Below, piece after piece: positions 18,016-24,906 of a stretch of DNA of 64,000 nt. A program made the translations under genes and the position numbers. The stretch's first letter is position 1. Each line of letters begins with the position of its first letter. The DNA comes from an uncultured Pelagibacteraceae bacterium (GTDB lineage Bacteria > Pseudomonadota > Alphaproteobacteria > Pelagibacterales > Pelagibacteraceae), in the NCBI GenBank assembly GCA_902588925.1, contig CACIRB010000002.1:19211-83210 (forward strand), in the 5' to 3' direction. The notes below the pieces were generated by a model, which was not told the DNA's origin, searched no databases, and saw nothing but the letters and a program-made list of their open reading frames with translations.

Positions 18016-18819
18016 TTAATTTTCGTTTATTTTAACTAGAGCCATTTTAATCACATCTGCCCAGCCTTCAGGAGATGGCTTATTTGTTGTTATTAAATTA
18101 TTTATAGGAATTTCATCTAAGGTGAATTTATCATTGAATACTAAGCATGGAAAATCACTCTTTTTTAGCATTTCTAAATCATTGTAATTATCACCTACAG
18201 CTATTGTTTTTATATTTTTATTATTTTTTTTTAAAAATCTGACAAATATTTGAAGAGCTTTAGCTTTACTAACCCTATCAGTTAAATTAATTACCCTTCC
18301 TCCTTCTTGTAAATAAAGACCTTCATTTTTAATTATCTTAGATAATTCATTTCTTTGACTTTTGGTTCCCTCAAATACAAATGGAATAGTGTATTTACGA
18401 TTTAAAGCCATTTGTAGTTTTTCATCCTCTAAACCAAAAACTAAACTTTGTTTTTTTTTATTCATTTCAGATACCCATTTGCATTTATTTTGCAGGTTTA
18501 TTGGAACTATATTTTTAAAAATATTTAAAAGATCATCCTTTTCTCTGCTAAGAATTAATTTTATAGGTAAGTTTGAATTGAATAATTCTAAGCCATTAAT
18601 AGCTGATCCGTTTTCAGAAATAAAAGGTAAGTTTGCTCTTAATTCGTAATTAAACTGTAAAATTTCTTTCTCGGTTTTACTAGTATTGGGTATTATAAAA
18701 ATTCCTTTTGATATTAGTTCTTTTAAATAGTCTTTTATTTCATCAAATTTAAACGTATCTCTATGAAGCAGAGAGCCGTCTAGGTCAGTAAATATCAAAA
18801 CTTTGATTGCTTTTTCCAT
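18016..18819 (-). CDS. gpgP: Probable glucosyl-3-phosphoglycerate phosphatase (HAD, MPGP family)
   Basis: HAD-superfamily Cof/MPGP-type phosphatase. Motif I is LIFTDLDGSLLHRD (nucleophile Asp), motif II is IPNTSKTEKEI, motif III the Lys in SKAKALQIFVRF, and motif IV VGDNYNDLEMLKKS. These fit mannosyl/glucosyl-3-phosphoglycerate phosphatase. The ORF track opens at a TTG (18855); the ATG at 18819 (MEKAIKVLIF) starts right at the first strand of the fold and is preferred, giving 267 residues. It is upstream of, and co-directional with, gpgS, so the phosphatase would be made first. Specificity is inferred from the pairing. Confidence 0.78.
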   Translation of the reverse strand: MEKAIKVLIFTDLDGSLLHRDTFKFDEIKDYLKELISKGIFIIPNTSKTEKEILQFNYELRANLPFISENGSAINGLELFNSNLPIKLILSREKDDLLNIFKNIVPINLQNKCKWVSEMNKKKQSLVFGLEDEKLQMALNRKYTIPFVFEGTKSQRNELSKIIKNEGLYLQEGGRVINLTDRVSKAKALQIFVRFLKKNNKNIKTIAVGDNYNDLEMLKKSDFPCLVFNDKFTLDEIPINNLITTNKPSPEGWADVIKMALVKINEN

Positions 18820-18870
18820 TGATTGATATTTATTAAATATTTGAATAAATAACAATTTTACTAATTAGAC

Positions 18871-18899
18871 TTGTTCAATTATAAATATTAGCATAAATA
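18871..18899 (+). promoter_or_regulatory. Candidate promoter of tRNA-Leu / nadK
   Basis: TTGTTC (18871-18876), a 17-bp spacer and TAAATA (18894-18899) lie 18 bp before the tRNA-Leu 5' end, a normal distance for a tRNA promoter with a short leader. The match to consensus is moderate and the region is AT-rich, so chance matches are possible. Confidence 0.4.
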
Positions 18900-18917
18900 C
18901 TCATGAAATTCGTTAAT

Positions 18918-19003
18918 GCCCTCGTGGTGAAATTGGTAGACACAAAGGACTTAAAATCCTTGCCGCTTGCGGAGTGCCAGTTCGAGTCTGGCCGAGGGCA
19001 CCA
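18918..19003 (+). tRNA. tRNA-Leu (anticodon UAA)
   Basis: Cloverleaf read by eye: acceptor GCCCTCG pairs with CGAGGGC, anticodon stem AAGGA/TCCTT encloses the loop CTTAAAA with anticodon TAA, a long class II variable arm (TGCCGCTTGCGGAG region) is present, and the T arm contains GTTCGAGTC. CCA is encoded. It reads UUA (and UUG by wobble), a heavily used codon in this AT-rich genome. The nadK ATG begins 4 nt after the CCA. Confidence 0.95.
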
Positions 19004-19007
19004 CTAA

Positions 19008-19778
19008 ATGAGTAAGCTTCAAATTATTTCGGATAATAATAAAAAATCCTTAAATATAAAAAATATTCTATTTAAAAAAATAAAGTTCAATAACTTTAAA
19101 AAAGAAAATTTAATTATTGTCATTGGGGGAGATGGATTTATGCTTCAAACACTAAAGAGAAACAAGAATTCAAATAAAAATTTCTATGGAATTAATTCTG
19201 GTAATTATGGTTTTCTAATGAATAAATTTTCTTCTAAGGATATTATTAAAAACCTATCAAAAGCAAATGTGGTTACTATTTCACCTTTAGAAATGATAGT
19301 TAGAAATAAAAATAATCAAATTAGAAAATCTATAGCGATTAATGAGGTTTCGGTATTAAGACAGAGTAGACAAGCAGCCTCATTATCTATTAAACAAGGT
19401 TCAAGACAAATTATTAAAAAATTAGTTTCTGATGGAGTATTAGTATCAACTCCTGCTGGTAGTACAGCTTACAATCTTTCTGTTCATGGACCTATATTAA
19501 GTTTACATTCAAAAAAACTATCTATATCTCCAATAAGTGCATTTAGACCAAGAAGATGGAAGGGAAAAATTGTTAATGATAAATCAAAAATTATTATAAC
19601 AAATTTAAATCCATCTAAGAGACCCATTAGTGCGGTTGCAGATAATTTAGAAGTAAGAAATGCTAAATCAATCACTGTTAGAACTAACAATAAAATAAAG
19701 TTTAACCTTCTTTATGACAAAAATAGAGGTTTGCAAAAAAAGATTAAAATTGAGCAAATTAGAAAAGAGACCAGCTAG
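19008..19778 (+). CDS. nadK: NAD kinase
   Basis: Phosphorylates NAD to NADP. The family motifs are LIIVIGGDGFMLQTLKR (GGDG, catalytic Asp, near residue 44), INEVSVLRQ, and the glycine/serine loop VSTPAGSTAYNLSVHGPIL near residue 150, with a DNLEVRNAKSI strand near the C-terminus. Its 256 residues match the short alphaproteobacterial form. The start ATG is 4 nt after the CCA end of tRNA-Leu and has no Shine-Dalgarno sequence of its own, so mRNA produced by tRNA 3' processing would be nearly leaderless. Confidence 0.93.
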   Translation: MSKLQIISDNNKKSLNIKNILFKKIKFNNFKKENLIIVIGGDGFMLQTLKRNKNSNKNFYGINSGNYGFLMNKFSSKDIIKNLSKANVVTISPLEMIVRNKNNQIRKSIAINEVSVLRQSRQAASLSIKQGSRQIIKKLVSDGVLVSTPAGSTAYNLSVHGPILSLHSKKLSISPISAFRPRRWKGKIVNDKSKIIITNLNPSKRPISAVADNLEVRNAKSITVRTNNKIKFNLLYDKNRGLQKKIKIEQIRKETS

Positions 19779-19782
19779 ATAA

Positions 19783-19920
19783 ATGAAAAAAATTAATCCA
19801 TCAATTTTGGTAGTAATTATTTTAGTTGGAGGTTTTTGTGCGTTTAAAATTATGTCTTTTCTTGGTTGTTATGTTCGTATTGAAAACGTAGATGAGTGTT
19901 GGAAATTAACAGCTTGGTGA
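19783..19920 (+). CDS. Small single-pass membrane protein (45 aa), unknown
   Basis: Too short for the ORF track. ATG at 19783 is 4 nt after the nadK stop and the frame runs to TGA at 19918-19920. The translation starts MKKINPSILVVIILVGGFC, a basic N-terminus followed by one hydrophobic helix, then a short tail ending NVDECWKLTAW with further cysteines (positions 18, 29 and 39). Tight spacing with nadK and a normal start support a real gene. Its end lies only 5 nt before the tRNA-Thr fragment, marking the edge of the conserved backbone. No function is recognised. Confidence 0.6.
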   Translation: MKKINPSILVVIILVGGFCAFKIMSFLGCYVRIENVDECWKLTAW

Positions 19921-19925
19921 TAAAT

Positions 19926-19976
19926 AGTGATGGTGCCCCCGCACGGATTCGAACCGTGGACATATTGATTACAAAT
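19926..19976 (-). repeat. tRNA-Thr 3' fragment (candidate attachment-site copy)
   Basis: Fifty-one bases that match 24723-24773 at 49 positions. On the minus strand the copy holds the anticodon loop TTTGTAA, the 3' side of the anticodon stem, variable loop, complete T arm, 3' acceptor strand CGGGGGC, ACCA and five further bases. Identity stops at the 5' side of the anticodon loop, so the 5' half of the tRNA is missing and this copy cannot make a tRNA. The two differences fall in the variable loop and the T stem. Confidence 0.9.
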
Positions 19977-20112
19977 TTATAGATCCAAATTTTTTTTTCT
20001 TTCGCTACTAGATAACACAATACAACACTTTTAGTATGATGAGAGTCTACTAATTATTTTTCTACTATATATCGACTACAGATAGAATTTACTTTCTTAG
20101 ATTGATCAATAT

Positions 20113-21237
20113 TTATTTATTTTTTAATAATTTAAATATTAATTGTCTCAAATTTTGATTATTTTTATTTAAATACATTTGATTTTTAATTACTCTATAA
20201 TGTTTTTTATTCCAATTGACCTGGCTGCAATTAATTAAATTATTTAAAACTCTATCTACCTCATTGTAAGTAGGTTTTTTTATAAAAAAATATTCATATT
20301 TTTTTTTATTACCATCAGGCCATCCAAAATAATGTTTGGCATCTGTATCACTATTGTGTGGCCCCAAACATGCAATCTTTTTTTTTCTACTAATTGCTTC
20401 ATAACCCATTGTAGATGTAAAAAATAAAATATTTTCAAATTGGTCTAGTATTTTATATTTTTTTTCTCGTTGATTACTTTGATGAAAAATACAATTAGAT
20501 TTAAAAATTTTTTTATAAAAATTAATTTCAATAGATTGTTTAGGATTTTTTTTACTTCTTCTAAGTAAAATATGAAGTTTTTTCTTATTTTTAGTTAGAT
20601 ATAAATTGACTAAGTTTAGTATTTTTTTATAGCCTGCAAAATCTGCTTTACCCATACCTCCTTTCATCCCTTCATGAGTTTGAGATAAATATAAAAATTG
20701 CTTACGAAACTTTGTTTTATTAATTGGAATAAGATTATTATAAAAGTGTCCATGAGAAAGATATTTAGATTTTACAATTTTTTCATATTTTGGAATATAG
20801 TATTTATTAAATACAAAGAAATAGTCACACTTTAGATTTTTTGGCCATTTTTTTTCATTTACTTTAAACCAAGTCGCTAAACGAATTCCATTAGAAACTG
20901 AAATAAAATGGATGTTCTTGAAAAAATTTTTTAATTCATACAACTGATATCTTGCTTCATTGAAAGTAATTATAATTTTAGGCGATGTGAATTTTATGAA
21001 ATTTTTAGAGTAGGTTGAAAAAGAAAAATCTAAAAACAAAATTTGCTTTAGAAATAACCAGAAATAAATTTTTTTATTATCACGTAATTCAAGAATATTA
21101 AAATCTTTTTTGATAATTTTTTTAAAAGTTGATGCATGTATTTCATCAAAAAGAAGTATTTTATTTTTCTTTGGAAAATCAAAACGAAGTCGAATTCTTA
21201 AGAGTTGATTTATATATTTCAGAATTTTTTGATACAT
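20113..21237 (-). CDS. Putative surface-polysaccharide biosynthesis transferase
   Basis: A 374-residue protein not recognised with certainty. KILLFDEIHASTFKKII near residue 26, a long Lys/Phe-rich first half, then FLYLSQTHEGMKGGMG, KKLHILLRRSKK and NILFFTSTMGYEAISRKKKIACLGP (from about residue 270) resemble the second Rossmann domain of GT-B-like surface carbohydrate or capsule transferases, in which an S-T-x-G-x-E motif holds the donor phosphate. No signal peptide or clear membrane helix is seen. It is the first gene after the tRNA-Thr fragment, transcribed towards it, and divergent from the carbamoyltransferase. Alternatives are a kinase-like or phosphotransferase GT-B relative; the role is inferred mainly from context. 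Confidence 0.5.
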   Translation of the reverse strand: MYQKILKYINQLLRIRLRFDFPKKNKILLFDEIHASTFKKIIKKDFNILELRDNKKIYFWLFLKQILFLDFSFSTYSKNFIKFTSPKIIITFNEARYQLYELKNFFKNIHFISVSNGIRLATWFKVNEKKWPKNLKCDYFFVFNKYYIPKYEKIVKSKYLSHGHFYNNLIPINKTKFRKQFLYLSQTHEGMKGGMGKADFAGYKKILNLVNLYLTKNKKKLHILLRRSKKNPKQSIEINFYKKIFKSNCIFHQSNQREKKYKILDQFENILFFTSTMGYEAISRKKKIACLGPHNSDTDAKHYFGWPDGNKKKYEYFFIKKPTYNEVDRVLNNLINCSQVNWNKKHYRVIKNQMYLNKNNQNLRQLIFKLLKNK

Positions 21238-21284
21238 TCAAATATCTTTTAATTTTCGTTTAATTTATATTAAGCATTGATCAA

Positions 21285-21309
21285 GGTGCTTAAATTAAGC
21301 GCCTTTTTT
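21285..21309 (+). terminator. Rho-independent terminator-like hairpin, no upstream + strand gene
   Basis: Stem GGTGCTT / AAGCGCC (7 bp, one G-T pair) with a 5-base loop AAATT, followed directly by TTTTTT. It is one of the strongest intrinsic terminator shapes in the window. It is oriented rightwards inside the divergent gap between the minus-strand transferase and the plus-strand carbamoyltransferase, so no annotated gene uses it. Confidence 0.6.
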
Positions 21310-21344
21310 CCTTTATAGAATTTAGGAATACGAATGCTTATTTA

Positions 21345-21401
21345 TTGACACTTACATTCAAAACTTACCTTATCTTTTGTTAGATTTATTGTGACTATAA
21401 T
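21345..21401 (+). promoter_or_regulatory. Candidate promoter region of the carbamoyltransferase gene
   Basis: A perfect -10 consensus TATAAT at 21396-21401 lies 15 bp before the ATG, and TTGACA occurs at 21345-21350. The two are too far apart to form one promoter. TATAAT has only a poor -35 at the right distance (TTGTTA, 13-bp spacer), and TTGACA has only weak -10 boxes (TACCTT). One or both may be used. Confidence 0.35.
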
Positions 21402-21416
21402 CTATATATATTAAAA

Positions 21417-23621
21417 ATGAAAAAAAAATATTACTTATTAGGTATTCAATCGTACGCAAACCACGATTCTGGTGCAAGTATTTTAAAGATCGATGACTCT
21501 AATAATATTTTAGATTTTGTAGCAATATCAGAAGAAAGATTAATAAGAAAAAAATATCCTTATACCTTTCCCATACACTCAATAAATTACTGTATGGAGT
21601 ATTTCAATTTGAAGAAATTATCGCAAATTAATTTTATCATATCAGATTGGATACGTATAAAAAGATGGCTGAGATCAGGACCAGCATATAATTATCAATT
21701 ATTTGATTATATAAAAGAAAAGCTAAACTTTGATAAAGATAAGATTATTCAAATTGATCATCATCTTGCACACGCTGCAAGTACTTATTATTCAAGTGGG
21801 TATAAAGAATCTGCAATTTTAATTGTTGATGCAAATGGCTCAGATTGTGAAACAAATTCTTTTTTTTATGGAAAAAATAATAAAATTAGTCTTTTAGATA
21901 AAAGTAAAAATCATGGTATTGGCTCTGTTTATACTGCGATTACTAAAAATATTTTAAATCTTGGTGATAGTGGTGAAGGTAAAACGATGGGTTTAGCACC
22001 ATATGGAAAGGCTAATCCAAAAATAAAGATTAAACATTCATTAAATGGTATCCACACAAACTTTTCAGATTTTATGAGAAGAATACCTTATTCGGATGTT
22101 TTAAATCAAATAAATGAAAATTATAGACCTCAAGTAATAAAAAAAAATTATCCAAAAGCTACCAAAAAAAACATCATGAAAAAAATATTTTGCGATTGGG
22201 CATATGCAGTTCAAGATCTTACAGAAAGAGTATTTTTACATCTAGGTAAAGAACTTTACAAATTAAAAAAAGTAAAAAATATATGTTTAGCTGGTGGAGT
22301 TGCATTAAATTCAGTTGCTAATAACGTTTTGTTAAAAAAAACTAAATTTAAAAATATGTTTGTTTTTCCAGCATGTTCAGACTCTGGAATACCATTTGGA
22401 TTAGTCCTTTGGGGTTATCATAATATTCTGAAACGCAAAAAAAGAATAAAATTTAATAATGCTTATACTGGAAAAAAATACTCAAAAAAAGAATTATTAC
22501 TATTTTTGAAGAAATATAATTTTGACTTTAAAGAGACAAATCCAAAAGAAATTGCTATCCTAATATCAAAAGGTTTTGTAGTAGGAAATTTTTTTGGAAA
22601 AAGTGAATACGGTCCAAGAGCACTAGGTAATAGAAGTATTATTGCTGATGCTAGAAATCCTAAAATGAGAGATTTTATAAACAAAAAAGTAAAACATAGA
22701 GAAATTTTTAGACCTTTTGCACCCTCTATTCTTGAGGAATTTTCAAATAAATTCTTTGATATTGATAATTCACCTTTCATGTTACAGGTCGCTAAAAGTA
22801 AAAAAAGTAAACTTATACCCTCTGCTATTCACGTAGACAATACAGCGAGAGTACAAACAGTTAATAAATTTCAGAATCAAAATTACTATTCTATTATTAA
22901 AGAATTTTATAAATTAACAGGTATTCCAGTAATCTTGAATACGTCTTTCAATGATGCGGGAGAACCATTAGTTGAAACACCTCAAGATGCTATTTTATGT
23001 TTTTTAAAAACTAAAATCGATTGTTTAGTATTAGACAATATTTTACTTTTTAAAAACAAACAAAAAAAAATCAAAGAGAAAATAAGAAAACTAGACGCTA
23101 CAAGATCTCAAAAAATTAAGTTAGATGAAAAAAAATTGATTAAAAAATTTACGATCAAATATTCTGAAAATGAATTTAAAAAAAGAAAAAAGAAAGAAAA
23201 TTTAAAAGCTAAGTACCATGTTTTGAATAAACCGATAAGAAAAATTAAAAATTTTATAAAAAATTTCAATTCCCAGAGTAAACCATTATTAATTATTGGC
23301 TCAGAGGATCACACAAATATATTAAGCAAAATATTTAAATTAGATGAAAATAAAGTAGCTTTTTTAGATATAAATAAAAATGATATAATTAAGAAAAAGA
23401 AAAAAATTCATAAATTTGTAAAGATTAAAAAAATAGATTTTTCAAAATATTATGAAAATATATTTATTTCTACCTTCGAGTACAATAAAGAAATTATTAA
23501 AAAATTTAAAATTAAGAAATATTTTACTCCATATGATAATTCATCAAGAAGTATTATTGATTATTATTATATTAAGAAGTTTTCTGGTAAAACAAAATTA
23601 CATTCCAAAAGTATTTATTAA
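21417..23621 (+). CDS. Carbamoyltransferase (NodU/CmcH family) with extra C-terminal domain
   Basis: Transfers a carbamoyl group from carbamoyl phosphate, via carbamoyl-AMP, to a hydroxyl of a sugar or other acceptor. The N-terminal Kae1/ASKHA-like domain shows LLGIQSYANHDSGASIL, QIDHHLAHAASTYY (HxxxH metal site, near residue 118) and ILIVDANGSDCETNS. The C-terminal carbamoyltransferase domain has GPRALGNRSIIADARNP near residue 398, HREIFRPFAPSI and GIPVILNTSFNDAGEPLVETP. The core ends near residue 545. A Lys-rich linker and about 120 further residues follow, with LLIIGSEDHTNILSKIF and YENIFISTFEYNKEI, which look like a small Rossmann-type fold. Typical family members are near 570-600 residues, so 734 indicates a fusion. 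Context implies decoration of a surface glycan. Confidence 0.9.
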   Translation: MKKKYYLLGIQSYANHDSGASILKIDDSNNILDFVAISEERLIRKKYPYTFPIHSINYCMEYFNLKKLSQINFIISDWIRIKRWLRSGPAYNYQLFDYIKEKLNFDKDKIIQIDHHLAHAASTYYSSGYKESAILIVDANGSDCETNSFFYGKNNKISLLDKSKNHGIGSVYTAITKNILNLGDSGEGKTMGLAPYGKANPKIKIKHSLNGIHTNFSDFMRRIPYSDVLNQINENYRPQVIKKNYPKATKKNIMKKIFCDWAYAVQDLTERVFLHLGKELYKLKKVKNICLAGGVALNSVANNVLLKKTKFKNMFVFPACSDSGIPFGLVLWGYHNILKRKKRIKFNNAYTGKKYSKKELLLFLKKYNFDFKETNPKEIAILISKGFVVGNFFGKSEYGPRALGNRSIIADARNPKMRDFINKKVKHREIFRPFAPSILEEFSNKFFDIDNSPFMLQVAKSKKSKLIPSAIHVDNTARVQTVNKFQNQNYYSIIKEFYKLTGIPVILNTSFNDAGEPLVETPQDAILCFLKTKIDCLVLDNILLFKNKQKKIKEKIRKLDATRSQKIKLDEKKLIKKFTIKYSENEFKKRKKKENLKAKYHVLNKPIRKIKNFIKNFNSQSKPLLIIGSEDHTNILSKIFKLDENKVAFLDINKNDIIKKKKKIHKFVKIKKIDFSKYYENIFISTFEYNKEIIKKFKIKKYFTPYDNSSRSIIDYYYIKKFSGKTKLHSKSIY

Positions 23622-23640
23622 ATAAAAATATATTTTTATT
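23621..23640. terminator. AT-only palindrome between convergent genes
   Basis: A perfect 20-bp palindrome AATAAAAATATATTTTTATT spans the ends of the two convergent genes and touches both stop codons. It gives a U-rich 3' side on either strand and could end transcription in both directions, although an A-T-only stem is weak. Confidence 0.4.
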
Positions 23641-24526
23641 AATTAGCAATAGCTATTAAAGTATCATTAAGATTGTTTTTTATTAAATAGCGATCATAAT
23701 TATCTAAATCATTTTTTCTAGTTATAAGACTTTTGAAAAAAGTATGTCCTCCTGGTTTATCTTTTAACATCCAGCCTAGATGATTATTTAAATTGTGCCT
23801 CTGAATTTTAATTATCTTTATGTTTTTAAATTTTGCTTTTTTAAGAAACAATGTCAAACTTTTTGGAGTATGCCAAATTAAACTTTCTCTACAAAATGTA
23901 AATTGTTTAAAATTTCTAAGATCATATTTACTAATCAATGCATCATTTGCACAAGGTACCTCAATTATTATTTTCCCCCCTTTTTTTAAATACTTTTTAA
24001 TTTTAATTAGAGTTTCTATTTGATTAGGTAAATAGTGCAATGTATGAAAAAGAGTTACTAAATCAAACTTATGTTGAAATTTATTAATTTCAGACTGAAC
24101 TTTAATTTTAGAATTTTTTTTTTTAATAAATTCTATTGATGCTTTAGATAACTCTACACCATTCAGTTGATTGGTAATCTTGTTACAAAGAAATAAAAAC
24201 TGGCCATAACCACAACCATAATCTAGAACATTTTTATTTTTTATAAATTTCTTAAAAAGATTAAAATATCTTAAATAATCATTTAATATATTTGTTTTAT
24301 TAATAAATAATTTAGAAGTTTGTTTTGGTGTTTTTACATCAAAAATTTTTTTGTAAAAATTATCATTAACTAAATATTTTTCTAAAAAAATAAATTTATT
24401 TTTAGTATCTAATAAAACAGCCGATCTCCCATTTCTTAAATTTTTTTTTATTACTTTTAATCTATTGTTTTTTATTAAACCAACTTTTTTTAAATCATTA
24501 AAAACTGGATTATTAATTTTAATCAT
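23639..24526 (-). CDS. Class I SAM-dependent methyltransferase
   Basis: Methyltransf_23-type enzyme, 295 residues. The SAM loop is NVLDYGCGYGQFLFL near residue 100, the acidic end of strand 2 is LNGVELSKASIEFI, motif II/III is HKFDLVTLFHTLHYLPNQI and motif IV GGKIIIEVPCANDAL. The first 95 residues are a separate basic N-terminal part with FVFEKY-like aromatic segments, seen in methyltransferases of O-antigen and capsule clusters. It is convergent with the carbamoyltransferase inside the tRNA-Thr island. The acceptor is unknown, probably a sugar or nucleotide sugar (inference from context). Confidence 0.8.
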   Translation of the reverse strand: MIKINNPVFNDLKKVGLIKNNRLKVIKKNLRNGRSAVLLDTKNKFIFLEKYLVNDNFYKKIFDVKTPKQTSKLFINKTNILNDYLRYFNLFKKFIKNKNVLDYGCGYGQFLFLCNKITNQLNGVELSKASIEFIKKKNSKIKVQSEINKFQHKFDLVTLFHTLHYLPNQIETLIKIKKYLKKGGKIIIEVPCANDALISKYDLRNFKQFTFCRESLIWHTPKSLTLFLKKAKFKNIKIIKIQRHNLNNHLGWMLKDKPGGHTFFKSLITRKNDLDNYDRYLIKNNLNDTLIAIAN

Positions 24527-24722
24527 TTTGATATTGTTTATTAGGTGTTAACAATAATTTCAAGTATGTGATTACTAATCAATTGGTAAAGTTTAAATAA
24601 ACATTTGTTAACAACAATAATTTTAAAATATTTTTGATTAAGAAAATCTCACAACAATCCTACAACACATAAACTTAAATTAAATATAAATGTATTAAGA
24701 ATAATAAGTGTTGATTTAATTG

Positions 24723-24773
24723 AGTGATGGTGCCCCCGCACGGATTCGAACCGCGGACCTATTGATTACAAAT
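24723..24773 (-). repeat. tRNA-Thr 3' half, intact-gene copy of the 51-bp repeat
   Basis: Partner of the repeat at 19926-19976, in the same orientation. It covers the anticodon loop to the CCA end of the functional tRNA-Thr plus five bases beyond. If the integration model holds, this half came from the element and the orphan copy is the original chromosomal end. Confidence 0.88.
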
Positions 24774-24803
24774 CAATTGCTCTACCAACTGAGCTACAAG
24801 GGC
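24728..24803 (-). tRNA. tRNA-Thr (anticodon UGU)
   Basis: Complete cloverleaf: acceptor GCCCTTG with CGGGGGC (two G-T pairs), D arm GCTCAGTTGGTAGAGC, anticodon stem ATTGA/TCAAT with loop TTTGTAA (anticodon TGT), variable loop, T arm with GTTCGAATC, and encoded CCA. The T stem CGCGG/CCGTG contains a G-T pair. A -10-like TATAAA (minus strand, 24825-24820) lies 16 nt upstream. Its 3' half is duplicated at 19926-19976, making this the probable integration site of the neighbouring island. Confidence 0.95.
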
Positions 24804-24906
24804 TCTTAGATCTCAAGCTTTTATACCATTAATTATATTTTTCAAATTTTATTTTCTTTGATAATACAAGTATTTTTAAAAATGGTGATTATAAAATATA
24901 TTTTTA

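Larger units (their letters stand above)
19926..24773. mobile_element. Genomic island bracketed by tRNA-Thr 3'-half repeats
   Basis: About 4.8 kb between an orphan tRNA-Thr 3' half and the intact tRNA-Thr gene, in direct orientation. This is the arrangement left when a tyrosine-recombinase element integrates at a tRNA anticodon loop and restores the gene. The contents are a putative surface-carbohydrate transferase (-), a carbamoyltransferase (+) and a methyltransferase (-), all rich in Lys/Asn/Ile and even more AT-rich by eye than flanking core genes. No integrase, excisionase or replication gene is present, so it is either a remnant or was moved in trans. Non-coding stretches inside it (19977-20112 and 24527-24722) show no further gene. 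Confidence 0.7.

Noticed and set aside
24527-24722. Small gene or RNA in the gap after the methyltransferase start
   Set aside because: Repeated GTTAACAA-like words and A/T runs only; no sustained reading frame and no clear RNA fold could be supported.
19926-24803. Complete prophage or integrative element
   Set aside because: No integrase, excisionase, replication, capsid or conjugation gene occurs between the repeats; only three carbohydrate-type genes.
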